A stretch of 64,000 nucleotides of DNA from Pseudomonas sp. ERMR1:02 (GCF_002277815.1 NZ_NKJI01000019.1:62001-126000), one strand, 5' to 3'. Positions 17,676-27,145 are shown, counted from the first letter of the stretch. A program made the numbers and translations. The notes: generated by a model not told the origin, from the sequence alone.

Positions 17676-18398
17676 ATGCTGTTTTTTTTACGTATGTCAT
17701 TGATGGGCCTGCACTTTATGGTGGCGGGTGTACTGGGCGTGATTCTCGGCCTGTGCCGTCCATTCAATCCGGACAACAGTCGTCTGTGTGCGCGTCTCTA
17801 CGCGTGGCCGGCTATGTGCATTTTGCGTTTACGGGTGAAGGCCGAGGTCGGGCCGTTGATGGATAAACCTGACAGCTGCGTGATCATCGCCAACCACCAG
17901 TCCAACTACGATCTGTTTGTATTCGGCAACGTGGTGCCCCGCCGTACTGTGTGCATCGGCAAAAAAAGTCTGAAGTGGGTGCCATTGTTCGGTCAGTTAT
18001 TCTGGCTGGCCGGTAACGTGTTGATCGACCGCGGCAATGCGCAGAAGGCCCGCCAGTCGATGTTGACCACGACCCACACCCTGCAAAACGAAGACACCTC
18101 GATCTGGGTCTTCCCGGAGGGCACGCGCAATCTGGGCGAGGACTTGTTGCCGTTCAAGAAAGGCGCGTTCCAGATGGCGATCGCGGCAGGTGTGCCAATC
18201 GTGCCGGTGTGCGTCAGCACTTACGTCAAACACATGCGATTGCACCGCTGGCGCAGTGGGGAAATTCTGATCCGTTCGTTGCCGGCCATTCCCACAGCGG
18301 GATTGAGCCTGGATGACATGCCAATGCTGATTGCCCAGTGCCAGGAGCAGATGCGTGAATGCATCGCTTCGATGGATCGGCAACTGCAAGCCGCGTGA
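17676..18398 (+). CDS. plsC: 1-acyl-sn-glycerol-3-phosphate acyltransferase PlsC
   Basis: This 240-residue membrane acyltransferase makes phosphatidic acid from lysophosphatidic acid at the inner membrane. An N-terminal hydrophobic helix (residues 1-27) precedes the catalytic NHQSNYD box (His74, Asp79), the VFPEGTRN block III and the PIVPVCVS block IV. I chose ATG 17676, which begins directly with the membrane helix as in related Pseudomonas proteins; ATG 17616 would add 20 residues. It stands alone with a terminator after it. Confidence 0.9.
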   Translation: MLFFLRMSLMGLHFMVAGVLGVILGLCRPFNPDNSRLCARLYAWPAMCILRLRVKAEVGPLMDKPDSCVIIANHQSNYDLFVFGNVVPRRTVCIGKKSLKWVPLFGQLFWLAGNVLIDRGNAQKARQSMLTTTHTLQNEDTSIWVFPEGTRNLGEDLLPFKKGAFQMAIAAGVPIVPVCVSTYVKHMRLHRWRSGEILIRSLPAIPTAGLSLDDMPMLIAQCQEQMRECIASMDRQLQAA

Positions 18399-18401
18399 AT
18401 G

Positions 18402-18426
18402 AAACCCGCCCTGTGCGGGTTTTCTT
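18402..18426 (+). terminator. Rho-independent terminator after plsC
   Basis: An 8-bp stem (18402-18409 with 18415-18422) runs into a T-rich tract, four bases past the stop. Confidence 0.85.
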
Positions 18427-18541
18427 TTGCCTGTGAACTCTGCATATTTTGCTGACTCTCAAACAGCAGACAAGGCTAAGCTGAACAATGCCTGCCCCTA
18501 TTTGTTAACGAACGCCTGCCAATAAGAAGTGAACCAATATC

Positions 18542-19513
18542 ATGGGTAGAGTTGTTGCTGCTGCGGTTTACAGCGCCGGTAAGAAAGTCACCAATATCAC
18601 CCTCGACGAGGGCGCGGCCTGGGCTGCAAAGCCTGGTCACTTTGTCTGGATCGGCCTCGAAGAGCCGGATGCCCAAGAGCTTTCCAACCTGCAACGCCAG
18701 TTCAACCTGCATGAACTGGCCATCGAAGATGCCCTGGAAAAACACAGCCGACCGAAACTGGAAACCTTCGGCGATGCGCTGTTCATCGTCACTTATTCCC
18801 CCATTCGCGAAGACGGCAAACTCAAGTTCATCGAAACCCACATTTTTGCCGGCAAGGGTTACATCATTACCGCACGTAATGGTCATTCGGCGTCCTACGC
18901 CTACGTCCGACAGCGATGTGAGGCGCGTCCACTGTTGCTGGAGCACGGGGAAGATTTCGTACTCTATGCCATCCTCGACTTTGTGATTGAAAACTACCAG
19001 CCGATGGGCGAAGCGATCCATGCCGAGATCGATGAGCTGGAACGCAACGTCCTGTGCGGCACACTGAACGAACGCGATATCCAGGACCTTCACAGCCTCC
19101 GTCGCGACGTGCTGCGCTTGCGCCGTTACGCAGCGCCGATGGTGGAGATCGGCGAGGAACTGCAAAGGCTGAGCTTTCCATTCATCGACAAGAACATGCG
19201 CCCGTACTTTCGCGATGTGCAGATTCATGTAACGCGGCAGATGGAAGACCTGACCACCCTGGCAGACATTGCCAGCCAGACCATCGAGGTCGGCGTATTG
19301 CTGGAGGCGTCACGCCAGAGTGTGGTGCAACGCAAGTTTGCTGCATGGGCGGCAATTCTGGCGTTTCCGACGGCGGTGGCGGGGATTTACGGGATGAACT
19401 TCCAGAACATGCCTGAGCTGAACTGGCATTACGGGTATTTCGCGGTGCTGGGGTTTATTACGGTGGGCTGTGTGGGTTTGTGGGCGAGTTTCAAGAAGTC
19501 GGGTTGGTTGTAG
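18542..19513 (+). CDS. corA: CorA-family magnesium/divalent cation channel
   Basis: The 323-residue protein has a large cytoplasmic N-terminal domain (residues 1-255) and two C-terminal membrane helices. The signature GMN sits at residues 284-286 at the end of the first helix (GIYGMNF), followed by a basic C-terminal tail. CorA proteins form pentameric Mg2+ channels gated by cytosolic Mg2+. Some relatives (ZntB) export zinc, but the acidic loop NMPELN fits CorA. It is monocistronic and followed by a REP pair. Confidence 0.9.
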   Translation: MGRVVAAAVYSAGKKVTNITLDEGAAWAAKPGHFVWIGLEEPDAQELSNLQRQFNLHELAIEDALEKHSRPKLETFGDALFIVTYSPIREDGKLKFIETHIFAGKGYIITARNGHSASYAYVRQRCEARPLLLEHGEDFVLYAILDFVIENYQPMGEAIHAEIDELERNVLCGTLNERDIQDLHSLRRDVLRLRRYAAPMVEIGEELQRLSFPFIDKNMRPYFRDVQIHVTRQMEDLTTLADIASQTIEVGVLLEASRQSVVQRKFAAWAAILAFPTAVAGIYGMNFQNMPELNWHYGYFAVLGFITVGCVGLWASFKKSGWL

Positions 19514-19609
19514 GAGCGAGCTGGCTCGCGAAAAACCCGAGGGCACCGGGGCCATCTGGTTTTACGCGTTATCGTTCACGACCATCGCGAGCAGAGCTCG
19601 CTCCTACAG
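19510..19609. repeat. REP inverted pair
   Basis: Two opposed Pseudomonas REP units (GTAGGAGCGAGCTGGCTCGCG and its mirror CGCGAGCAGAGCTCGCTCCTAC) lie between corA and the amidotransferase gene. They can fold into a long hairpin and probably act as transcript-end or nucleoid features. Confidence 0.85.
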
Positions 19610-19612
19610 GCT

Positions 19613-20335
19613 TTAAACGGTTTCAGGCTTATGCGCCACAAACCGCATCATCCATTCGGCAACCGTGGCGCCGTGATGTTCACTTTCCAGGCTCGCGATT
19701 CCTTTCGAGTAAACCTGCTCGCCCAGCACTTGCTGGCGAATCTCCAGCAAGGCTCGGGAATAGTCGTGAATGAACTCCGGATGCCCCTGGAAGCACAACA
19801 CCTGATCATTGATGTGGTACGCGGCATACGGGCAGAAATCGCTGGAAGCAATCACCGTGGCGTTTTCCGGCAGTGATGTCACCTGGTCCTGGTGGCTGAT
19901 CAATAGGGTCAGCTCCTCGCGCACCGGGTTCATCCACGGCGCCTTGGCGGCGAGTTTGTAATTGTGGGTGCCGACGCCCCAGCCCTTGGTCGCACGTTCG
20001 CTCTTGCCACCCAGCAACAGCGCCAGCAGTTGATGCCCGAAACACACGCCCAGCAGTTTGTCGCCACGCTCGTAGCGGGTCAGCAGATATTCCTTGAGGG
20101 TCTGGATCCACGGGTCAGTGCCGAAGGAATCGGCTTTGCTGCCGGTGACCAGGTAGGCGTCGTAGGACAGGTCATCGCCGGGATATTCGCCCTGCATCAC
20201 GTTGAACACAGTGAATTCGGCGGCAATGGGTTGCTGCGAAAACAGGTGTTTGAACATCTGCCCGTAACCCTGATATTGGTCAACCAATTCCGGACGCAGG
20301 ATGTCGGTTTCGAGAATGCAGATGCGTAACGACAT
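19613..20335 (-). CDS. Class I glutamine amidotransferase (GMP synthase-like)
   Basis: A 240-residue stand-alone type 1 glutamine amidotransferase domain. The catalytic Cys lies in LGVCFGHQLLA and the His in FQGHPEF, followed by a Glu-rich tail; the GSKADSF segment is the oxyanion side. Stand-alone members act on gamma-glutamyl compounds, so the true substrate is not known. The start ATG 20335 gives the N-terminus MSLRICILETD; the longer frame (to 20401) includes 22 unlike residues. It is followed by a REP pair and may be the last gene after fadI/fadJ, though 94 bases separate them. Confidence 0.88.
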   Translation of the reverse strand: MSLRICILETDILRPELVDQYQGYGQMFKHLFSQQPIAAEFTVFNVMQGEYPGDDLSYDAYLVTGSKADSFGTDPWIQTLKEYLLTRYERGDKLLGVCFGHQLLALLLGGKSERATKGWGVGTHNYKLAAKAPWMNPVREELTLLISHQDQVTSLPENATVIASSDFCPYAAYHINDQVLCFQGHPEFIHDYSRALLEIRQQVLGEQVYSKGIASLESEHHGATVAEWMMRFVAHKPETV

Positions 20336-20429
20336 AAAAAATACCTGACACTTGATGGGAATAATGCACACCCCAGAGCCTGCCTTGAAACACCGTGACA
20401 AGGCAAGCCCCGCAGTGCGTCACCGATCC

Positions 20430-22574
20430 CTAAAACGTCTCGCCTTTGGCGGCTTTCTCCAGCAGCAGTGCCGGCGGCGCGAAGCGCTCGCCGTATTGCC
20501 CGGCCAGGTACTGGGCGCGGGCGACGAAGTCATTGACCCCGTATTGATTGATGAACTGCAGCGCACCGCCGGTCCAGGCGGCGAAGCCAATGCCGAAAAT
20601 CGAACCGACATTGGCATCTGCGGTCGAGGTGAGCACGCCCTCCTCCACACAGCGCACGGTTTCGATGGCTTGTACGAACAGCAGGCGATCACGCACATCC
20701 TTGGGCGAAATCTGCCCGTCGGCCTTTTCAAAACGGGTTTTCAGTTCCGGCCACAGATGCTTCTGGCCACCGGCCGGATACTCGTAGAAACCACCCCCCG
20801 CAGCCTTGCCCGCACGCTTGTATTCGTTGAGCAGCAGGTCAATCACAGCAAATGCCGGATGCTCGATCAGCGGTTTGCCTTGCGCCTGCGAGTCTTTGGC
20901 GGTTTGCTGGCGGATATGGCTCATGAGGCTGATGGAAACTTCGTCAGAGATCGCCAACGGTCCGATGGGCATGCCGGCCTTGCGTGCCTCGGTCTCGATC
21001 ATCGGCGCACTCACGCCTTCGCCCAGCATCGCAATGCCTTCATTGGTAAACGTACCGAAGACCCGCGACGTGAAGAAACCACGACTGTCGTTGACCACAA
21101 TCGGGGTTTTCTTGATTTGCAGGACGAAATCGAACCCGCGAGCCAGGGTTTCGTCGCTGGTGTTGGCGCCCTTGATGATTTCCACCAGGGGCATTTTTTC
21201 CACGGGGCTGAAGAAATGCAGACCGATGAATTTGCTCTGGTCCGGTACCGCCGTCGCCAGGCCACTGATCGGCAGGGTCGAGGTGTTGGAAGCGATCACC
21301 GCGTCCGCGCCGACGATTTTTTGTGCAGCCGATGAGACCTGGGCCTTCAACTCACGGTCCTCGAAAACGGCTTCGATGATCAGATCGCAACCCGCCAGGT
21401 CGGCATCGTTTTCGGTGGTGTGGATGCGTGCCAGAACGGCCTCGCGTTGCTCGCTATTCAGTTGGCCGCGCTCCACTTTTTTGTCCAGCAATGTCGCCGA
21501 ATGCGCCTTGCCCTTCTCGGCAGCCGCGAGGCTGATGTCCTTGAGCACCACTTCGATCCCGGCCGATGCGCTGACAAACGCAATGCCCGCGCCCATCATC
21601 CCCGCGCCGAGCACGCCGACTTTCCTTGTGACATAAGGGGCAAAACCCTGCGGGCGCGATCTTCCGGCATTGATTTCGTTGAGCTGAAACCAGAAGGTGC
21701 CGATCAGGTTTTTCGAGACCTGGCCGGTGGTCAGTTCGGTGAAGTAGCGGGTTTCGATCAGGTGCGCGGTGTCGAAATCCACTTGGGCGCCTTCCACGGC
21801 GGCACAGAGGATTTTCTCTGGCGCCGGCAGGCAACCCTGGGTTTTGCTGCGCAGGATCGACGGTGCGATGGCCAGCATCTGTGCGACTTTCGGATTCGAC
21901 GGCGTGCCACCGGGAATCTGGTACCCCTTCACGTCCCAACGCTGCACGACCGTCGGGTTGGCGATAATCCAGGCGCGCGCCTTGGCCAGCAGCTCATCCC
22001 GATCCGCCGCCAATTCATCGATCAAACCCGCCTGCAACGCCTGTAGCGGCCGCACCTTTTTACCCTCAAGCAGATACGGCAGGGCTTTTTCCAGGCCGAG
22101 CATGCGTACCATGCGCACCACCCCGCCGCCACCCGGCAGCAAACCGAGGGTCACTTCCGGCAGGCCGAGTTGCACCGACGGGTTGTCCAGCGCCACTCGG
22201 TGATGGCAGGCCAGGCAGATTTCCCAGCCACCGCCGAGCGCCGCGCCGTTGATCGCCGCGACCACCGGTTTACCGAGGGTTTCCAGGGTGCGCAATTGCC
22301 CTTTGAGGCTCAGCACCATGTCGTAAAAGGCTTTGGCTTCGGGCTTGCCGACCTTGATCAACTCATTGAGGTCGCCGCCGGCGAAGAAAGTTTTTTTCGC
22401 CGAGGTGATGATGACACCGGCAATGCTGTCCTTGTCGGCCACCAGGCGAGCGACACAGTCAGCCATGGCCTCACGGTATACCGCGTTCATGGTGTTGGCG
22501 CTCTGGCCCGGCATGTCGATGGTCAGGACGACAATCTGGTCCTGGCCTTTTTCGTAACGAATGGCTTGGGTCAT
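20430..22574 (-). CDS. FadJ/FadB-like 3-hydroxyacyl-CoA dehydrogenase / enoyl-CoA hydratase
   Basis: This 714-residue multifunctional beta-oxidation enzyme has an N-terminal crotonase domain (about residues 1-190, INGAALGGGWEICLACHHRV). The NAD-binding dehydrogenase domain begins near VGVLGAGMMGAGIAF (about 315), with catalytic His in HFFSPVEKMPLVEII. The C-terminal dehydrogenase domains are duplicated. It oxidises enoyl-CoA via 3-hydroxyacyl-CoA to 3-ketoacyl-CoA. The thiolase gene lies 24 bases upstream in the same operon, the arrangement of PA1736-PA1737 in P. aeruginosa. Confidence 0.92.
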   Translation of the reverse strand: MTQAIRYEKGQDQIVVLTIDMPGQSANTMNAVYREAMADCVARLVADKDSIAGVIITSAKKTFFAGGDLNELIKVGKPEAKAFYDMVLSLKGQLRTLETLGKPVVAAINGAALGGGWEICLACHHRVALDNPSVQLGLPEVTLGLLPGGGGVVRMVRMLGLEKALPYLLEGKKVRPLQALQAGLIDELAADRDELLAKARAWIIANPTVVQRWDVKGYQIPGGTPSNPKVAQMLAIAPSILRSKTQGCLPAPEKILCAAVEGAQVDFDTAHLIETRYFTELTTGQVSKNLIGTFWFQLNEINAGRSRPQGFAPYVTRKVGVLGAGMMGAGIAFVSASAGIEVVLKDISLAAAEKGKAHSATLLDKKVERGQLNSEQREAVLARIHTTENDADLAGCDLIIEAVFEDRELKAQVSSAAQKIVGADAVIASNTSTLPISGLATAVPDQSKFIGLHFFSPVEKMPLVEIIKGANTSDETLARGFDFVLQIKKTPIVVNDSRGFFTSRVFGTFTNEGIAMLGEGVSAPMIETEARKAGMPIGPLAISDEVSISLMSHIRQQTAKDSQAQGKPLIEHPAFAVIDLLLNEYKRAGKAAGGGFYEYPAGGQKHLWPELKTRFEKADGQISPKDVRDRLLFVQAIETVRCVEEGVLTSTADANVGSIFGIGFAAWTGGALQFINQYGVNDFVARAQYLAGQYGERFAPPALLLEKAAKGETF

Positions 22575-22598
22575 GGAAGGTTTCCTTGAATTCGGGGC

Positions 22599-23804
22599 TC
22601 AGAGGCGTTCGATGATGGTGGCGATGCCCATGCCACCACCGACACACAGGGTCGCGAGGCCATAACGCAGGCGGCGGGTTTCCAGTTCATCGAGCAATGT
22701 GCCGAGAATCGCGCAGCCGGTAGCGCCCAGCGGATGACCCATGGCGATGGAACCGCCGTTGACGTTAACCTTGTCCGGGTCGACGGCCATGTCCTTGATG
22801 AACTTCAACACCACCGAGGCAAACGCCTCGTTGACCTCGAACAGGTCGATGTCTTCGACCCGCAACCCGGCCTTGGCCAACGCCTTGCGGGTGGCCGGCG
22901 CGGGGCCGGTGAGCATGATGGTCGGGTCCGTGCTGGTTACCGCAGTGGCGACGATTCGCGCCCGTGGTTGCAGGCCAAGCGCTTTGCCTTTGGTCTCGGA
23001 ACCAATCAGCATCAACGCCGCGCCGTCGACGATCCCGGAGCTGTTACCGGGGGTGTGGACGTGGTTGATCCTCTCTACATGGCTGTAGACGCGCAGTGCG
23101 GTGGCGTCGAAGCCCATTTGCCCGATCATTTCGAAACTCGGCTTGAGCTTGCCCAGGCCTTCAAGGGTCGATTCGGCACGAACGAACTCATCGTGATCGA
23201 GCAGGATGATGCCGTTCTGATCCTGAACCGGTACCAGCGATTTGCTGAACGAACCATCGGCCCGCGCCCGCGCGGCTTTCTGTTGCGAGTGCAGCGCATA
23301 GGCATCGACGTCCTGACGGCTGAAACCTTCAAGCGTGGCGATCAGGTCGGCGCCCACACCTTGCGGCGTGAAATGGCTATGCAGATTGGTTTCCGGGTCC
23401 AGCGCCCAAGCCCCGCCGTCGCCACCCATGGCTACTCGTGACATGGACTCGACGCCACCAACCACCACCAGGTCTTCAAAACCGGAACGGACTTTCATCG
23501 CTCCGAGGTTTACCGCCTCCAGCCCGGATGCGCAGAAACGATTGATCTGCACCCCGGCCACACTGACGTCCCAGTCCGCGACCTGGGTCGCGGTTTTGGC
23601 GATATCGGAGCCTTGATCACCGATGGGCGTCACGCAGCCGAGCACAACGTCATCGACTTGACTGGTGTCCAGAGCGGTCCGCTGCTGCAGCGCCCTGAGC
23701 AACCCGGCCACCAGGTTCACCGGCTTGACGCTGTGCAGAGCGCCATCGGCCTTGCCTTTGCCACGGGGCGTGCGTAATGCGTCGAAAATCAAAGCTTGGG
23801 TCAT
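22599..23804 (-). CDS. Acetyl-CoA C-acyltransferase (FadI-like thiolase)
   Basis: A 401-residue degradative thiolase. The acylation Cys91 is in INRFCASGLEAVNLG, NEAFASV follows, and GHPLGATGCAILGTLL and CVGGGMG hold the catalytic His and Cys. It cleaves 3-ketoacyl-CoA, the last beta-oxidation step, and works with the enzyme encoded downstream. I chose ATG 23804 (MTQALIFDALRTPRG), which matches the family start; the frame continues 32 codons upstream without conservation. The 397-base stretch to 24201 holds only the promoter region. Confidence 0.92.
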   Translation of the reverse strand: MTQALIFDALRTPRGKGKADGALHSVKPVNLVAGLLRALQQRTALDTSQVDDVVLGCVTPIGDQGSDIAKTATQVADWDVSVAGVQINRFCASGLEAVNLGAMKVRSGFEDLVVVGGVESMSRVAMGGDGGAWALDPETNLHSHFTPQGVGADLIATLEGFSRQDVDAYALHSQQKAARARADGSFSKSLVPVQDQNGIILLDHDEFVRAESTLEGLGKLKPSFEMIGQMGFDATALRVYSHVERINHVHTPGNSSGIVDGAALMLIGSETKGKALGLQPRARIVATAVTSTDPTIMLTGPAPATRKALAKAGLRVEDIDLFEVNEAFASVVLKFIKDMAVDPDKVNVNGGSIAMGHPLGATGCAILGTLLDELETRRLRYGLATLCVGGGMGIATIIERL

Positions 23805-24201
23805 GACGTCCTCGAACCGCAGTGCAGATGAATGAAAAACACAGCTCTCACTCTTGGCCCCGGACGCAACGGATTCAATGACCGCAGCGCTCACCGGCAT
23901 TGACGCTCACGCTCAGACGGACGGTCGTCAACAAACGGGCGAACCGTTTCTTGACACGCAGGTGTCTAGCAAAAGGCCGCCCAAGAAGCTGGCAATAGGC
24001 CTCATGCCTTTTTAATAGCATAGAGTAAGAACACCATACTAAATGGATCTAAACCAAGCGTGACGCGGGCTCTAAGGTGAAGTTATACGAAGTTGTCGTC
24101 GGGTTTTGCCGAGGCGCTCGTCCTACAGGAAGTGCAACGTTTGCCGTCATGGATATATGCAGGCAGGCATCAGGAAATAACAAAAAAAAAGGCGGTCAGC
24201 C

Positions 24202-24297
24202 ATGTTCAAACAATCGAAAGTTCGTCAAGCAGGTCTCATTCTCTTTGCCACTACGCTGTTGTTGATTTTGCCAAACCTGACCAAGGTGATCGGCTAG
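24202..24297 (+). CDS. 31-residue single-helix membrane peptide
   Basis: A short ATG-to-TAG frame encodes a peptide with a basic N-terminus (MFKQSKVRQAG), a central hydrophobic helix (LILFATTLLLILP) and a short polar tail (NLTKVIG). That is the layout of a small inner-membrane protein oriented with its N-terminus in the cytoplasm. AGGCGG lies eight bases before the ATG. I recall nothing about its function. The frame is too short for routine gene callers, and the charge/hydrophobicity pattern is the main support. Confidence 0.5.
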   Translation: MFKQSKVRQAGLILFATTLLLILPNLTKVIG

Positions 24298-24408
24298 TCG
24301 GTATTTGAAAATTACGGCGCCAGAGTTTTATATCGCCACGTTAAAAATGTGACTGGCTCGCTACCCGGGCCAGCGTGGCTGTGCCAACCTTTGTGGCACT
24401 TCTACGAC

Positions 24409-25230
24409 ATGGACGGCGATCATTTGAAAACGCTCATTGTGTTCGGGGCCCTGCTGCTCAGCACGCCTCTCTACGCCGCACAACTCAACCTTGAGCTGGG
24501 CGCGGACAGTCGCACCTGGCAGACCGAGCAATTGCTCAAGCATCCTCAGGTCCAGACCATCGCCATTCCCAATGATGTTTCCTACAAACGCGACATGAGC
24601 TACCGCGCTGTTCCGTTGGCGGCGTTGCTGACAGGGGTCAAACCCGAAGATCATCTGCAAGCCGTCGCGCTAGACGGTTTTGCCGCCGAAATGGCGGCTG
24701 CGCCTTTGCTCAACACTCAGGGCGCGCAAGCCTGGCTAGCGATTGAAGACCCGGCCAAACCCTGGCCGCCGCTGTCGGAAGGCAAGCACAGCGCCGGGCC
24801 GTTTTACCTGGTCTGGACCAATCCCCGAGCGGGCAATATCAGCCCGGAACAATGGCCGTTCGAAGTCGCCAGCATCAAGCGCATGGCGCCCGTGGCCGAG
24901 CGCTTCCCTGCCCTGCTGCCTGATCCTGCGTTGAAGGCAGACGACCCGGTCAACAAGGGCTTTGCGCTGTTTCAGAAAAACTGCCTGGCGTGCCATCGAT
25001 TGAACGGTGCCGGGGATGCGCAGTTCGGGCCGGACCTGAATATTCCGTACAACCCGACCGAATACTTCGGCGCGGATTTCCTCAAGCGCTATATCCGTGA
25101 TCCGCAGAGTTTGCGCCAATGGCCCCAGGCGAAGATGCCAGGGTTCTCGGCCGAGGTGCTGCCGGATGAGGACTTGGGGATGCTGGTGGGGTATTTGAAG
25201 CATATGGTGGGGCGCAAGGTTAAGCCCTGA
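24409..25230 (+). CDS. Periplasmic c-type cytochrome with N-terminal molybdopterin-oxidoreductase-like domain
   Basis: The 273-residue product starts with a signal peptide (TLIVFGALLLSTPLYA). An N-terminal domain of about 150 residues follows (SYKRDMSYRAVPLAALLTGV, then AWLAIEDPAKPWPP), resembling the fold seen in sulfite-oxidase-like molybdopterin partners. The C-terminus is a class I cytochrome c with heme motif CLACH (residues 192-196) and a likely Met ligand in AKMPGF. It is probably a periplasmic electron carrier. No molybdoenzyme gene is adjacent, so its redox partner is unknown. ATG 24409 was chosen because it opens the signal peptide. Confidence 0.82.
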   Translation: MDGDHLKTLIVFGALLLSTPLYAAQLNLELGADSRTWQTEQLLKHPQVQTIAIPNDVSYKRDMSYRAVPLAALLTGVKPEDHLQAVALDGFAAEMAAAPLLNTQGAQAWLAIEDPAKPWPPLSEGKHSAGPFYLVWTNPRAGNISPEQWPFEVASIKRMAPVAERFPALLPDPALKADDPVNKGFALFQKNCLACHRLNGAGDAQFGPDLNIPYNPTEYFGADFLKRYIRDPQSLRQWPQAKMPGFSAEVLPDEDLGMLVGYLKHMVGRKVKP

Positions 25231-25240
25231 TCGCTTACAT

Positions 25241-25349
25241 GATCGTTCCCACGCTCTGCGTGGGAATGCCTCAATGGACGCTCTGCGTCCGCACGGCTGG
25301 GACGCCGAGCGTCCCGGGCTGCATTCCCACGCGGAGCGTGGGAATGATC
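25241..25349. repeat. GTTCCCACGC-type palindromic repeat, copy 1
   Basis: Terminal inverted repeats (GATCGTTCCCACGCTCTGCG and its mirror) enclose shorter nested GGACGC/GCGTCC arms. It is a different family from the REP pairs. A second copy lies at 58422-58525. Confidence 0.85.
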
Positions 25350-25375
25350 AGCAGGCTGCTGTGCGGTGCCCCAGA

Positions 25376-26185
25376 TTATTGCTGCTGGACGGAAATCACC
25401 GGCACAGGCGTCGGCGTGACGAACACCTTCGCATGCATCTGCTCACTCCCACCACCGCGACGCATCCCGCGCACCGGGCAGGCGTCCAGGTAATCCAGGC
25501 CCACCGCCAATTTCAAATGGCGCTCGGGTCGGGCCAGTTCGTTGGTCACATCGAAGCTGTACCAGGCGTCATCCAGCCAGGCTTCAGCCCAGGCGTGACT
25601 GGCCAAATGCTCGCTGTTTTCGCTGTACAGATAACCCGACACGTACCGGGCTGGAACCCCCAGGCTGCGAGCACAGGCGAGAAACGCATGGGTGTGGTCT
25701 TGACACACGCCCGAGCGCCCGGCGAAGGCCTGGGCGGCGCTGGTGTCCACTTCGGTGGCGCCCGGCGTATAGGTCATGTGCTGGTTCAGGCCATGCATCA
25801 AATCGATCAGCGCAGTACGATCCCGGCGCTGTTTGCACTCCCTCTGGGCAAACGCACGCAAAGCAGCATCAGCTTCAGTCAGGCGGGTGAAACGCAGGAA
25901 CGGTAACGCCGACTGGCTCTCGTGCTCGGCTTCGCGCAGTTCGTCGATATCGACCTGGCCACGGGCGCCAATGACGATCGCCTCGTGCGGCTCGTCCATG
26001 GTCAGCACATGCAGGATGTTGCCGAATGGATCGAGTTGCGCGCGCACCGGGCGCGGCAGGTCGAGCTGCCAACTGAGCACGTGCTGGCGCTCGCTGTCGT
26101 GGGGTGTCAGTCGCAAATACTGGATGCTCGCCCGCACCTGATCTTCATAGCGATAGGTGGTCTCGTGGCTAATGGAAAGTCTCAT
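25376..26185 (-). CDS. Transglutaminase-family cysteine protease-like protein
   Basis: A 269-residue protein with an N-terminal beta-rich domain (MRLSISHETTYRYEDQVRAS) and a transglutaminase core holding the full catalytic triad: Cys161 (GVCQDHTHAF), His197 (SHAWAEAW) and Asp212 (SFDVTN). In this gene neighbourhood it is predicted to be a peptidase or amidase acting on a ligated peptide. Its start overlaps the stop of the alpha-E gene by four bases (ATGA), so the two are translationally coupled. It is third of a three-gene operon. Confidence 0.9.
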   Translation of the reverse strand: MRLSISHETTYRYEDQVRASIQYLRLTPHDSERQHVLSWQLDLPRPVRAQLDPFGNILHVLTMDEPHEAIVIGARGQVDIDELREAEHESQSALPFLRFTRLTEADAALRAFAQRECKQRRDRTALIDLMHGLNQHMTYTPGATEVDTSAAQAFAGRSGVCQDHTHAFLACARSLGVPARYVSGYLYSENSEHLASHAWAEAWLDDAWYSFDVTNELARPERHLKLAVGLDYLDACPVRGMRRGGGSEQMHAKVFVTPTPVPVISVQQQ

Positions 26186-27132
26186 GCAGCCTCCAGGTAA
26201 GAACTGTGAATCGCGTTGCCCAACTGGCGCACCAGCGGGATGAACTCGGTCAGCCAGGCGTGCAAGCCTTCGTCGAGGATTTCGGTGATGCCGGTGTAGC
26301 GCAGGCGCGCGTCCATTTCCGCCGCGAGGCGTTGCGCCGGTCGGCCGTTGGCCCCCGGCAGCTGGGCGAGGATCTGGTCGATTTCTTCGGTACAGGCGCG
26401 CAACGAGCGCGGCACATCCGCCCGCAGCAACAGCAACTCGGCCACATGCCGGGCGCCGGGGGCGTCGCGGTAGATTTCGGTGTAAGCCTCGAACGACGAT
26501 AGAGCCCGCAGTAACGCGCTCCATTGATAGTAGGCGTGGGCCGTGCCATCGCTGACCGCTTCGGCCTGATCGCCAGCCATTTCGTAACGGGCATCGAGCA
26601 GGCGCAAAGTGTTGTCAGCCCTTTCGATGAACGTCCCCAGGCGAATGAAGCGAAATGCGTCATTACGCATGATGGTGCCGTAGGACGCGCCACGGAACAG
26701 GTGGGATCGCTCCTTGATCCATTCGCAGAAACGGCTCATGCCGTAGCGACTGAGGCCCTGTTCGGCAATCCCGCGGATTTCCAGCCAGGTTGCGTTGATG
26801 TTTTCCCACATATCAGCGGTGATTCGCCCACGCACCGCATGGGCACTGGCCCGGGCCGCGCCGAGGCAGCTGTAGATGCTCGCCGGGTTGGCCGCGTCCA
26901 GGGCGAAAAAATGCAGCAGCCGTTCGGCATGCAGTTCGCCGTGGCGTTCGAGGTAATCGTCCAGGGTGCCGGTAATCAACAGCGGCATGGCCAGTTCGTG
27001 CAGGCCGTTACCACGTCCATCCTGTGGCATCAGTGACAGCGAGTAACTGATGTCGAGCATCCGTGCGAGGTTTTCCGCCCGCTCCAGGTAACGCGACATC
27101 CAATACAAATCCGAGGCAGTTCTACTTAACAT
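26182..27132 (-). CDS. Alpha-E domain protein (DUF403)
   Basis: A 316-residue all-helical protein recognisable by its opening (MLSRTASDLYWMSRYLERAENLARMLD) and the segment LGTFIERADNTLRLLDARY. Alpha-E proteins almost always occur with circularly permuted ATP-grasp and transglutaminase genes, as here, and are predicted to assist synthesis or handling of a ribosome-independent peptide. Its biochemical role is not established. It lies 13 bases after the ATP-grasp gene and overlaps the transglutaminase gene. Confidence 0.9.
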   Translation of the reverse strand: MLSRTASDLYWMSRYLERAENLARMLDISYSLSLMPQDGRGNGLHELAMPLLITGTLDDYLERHGELHAERLLHFFALDAANPASIYSCLGAARASAHAVRGRITADMWENINATWLEIRGIAEQGLSRYGMSRFCEWIKERSHLFRGASYGTIMRNDAFRFIRLGTFIERADNTLRLLDARYEMAGDQAEAVSDGTAHAYYQWSALLRALSSFEAYTEIYRDAPGARHVAELLLLRADVPRSLRACTEEIDQILAQLPGANGRPAQRLAAEMDARLRYTGITEILDEGLHAWLTEFIPLVRQLGNAIHSSYLEAA

Positions 27133-27145
27133 GACAGGCTTCCTT

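Noticed and set aside
20352..21335. Long plus-strand frame (327 codons) opposite the FadJ-like gene
   Set aside because: It is a codon shadow: Arg/His-rich, no domain, and the opposite strand encodes a complete conserved enzyme. The same holds for the frames antisense to fadI, AroC, alc and the urate permease.
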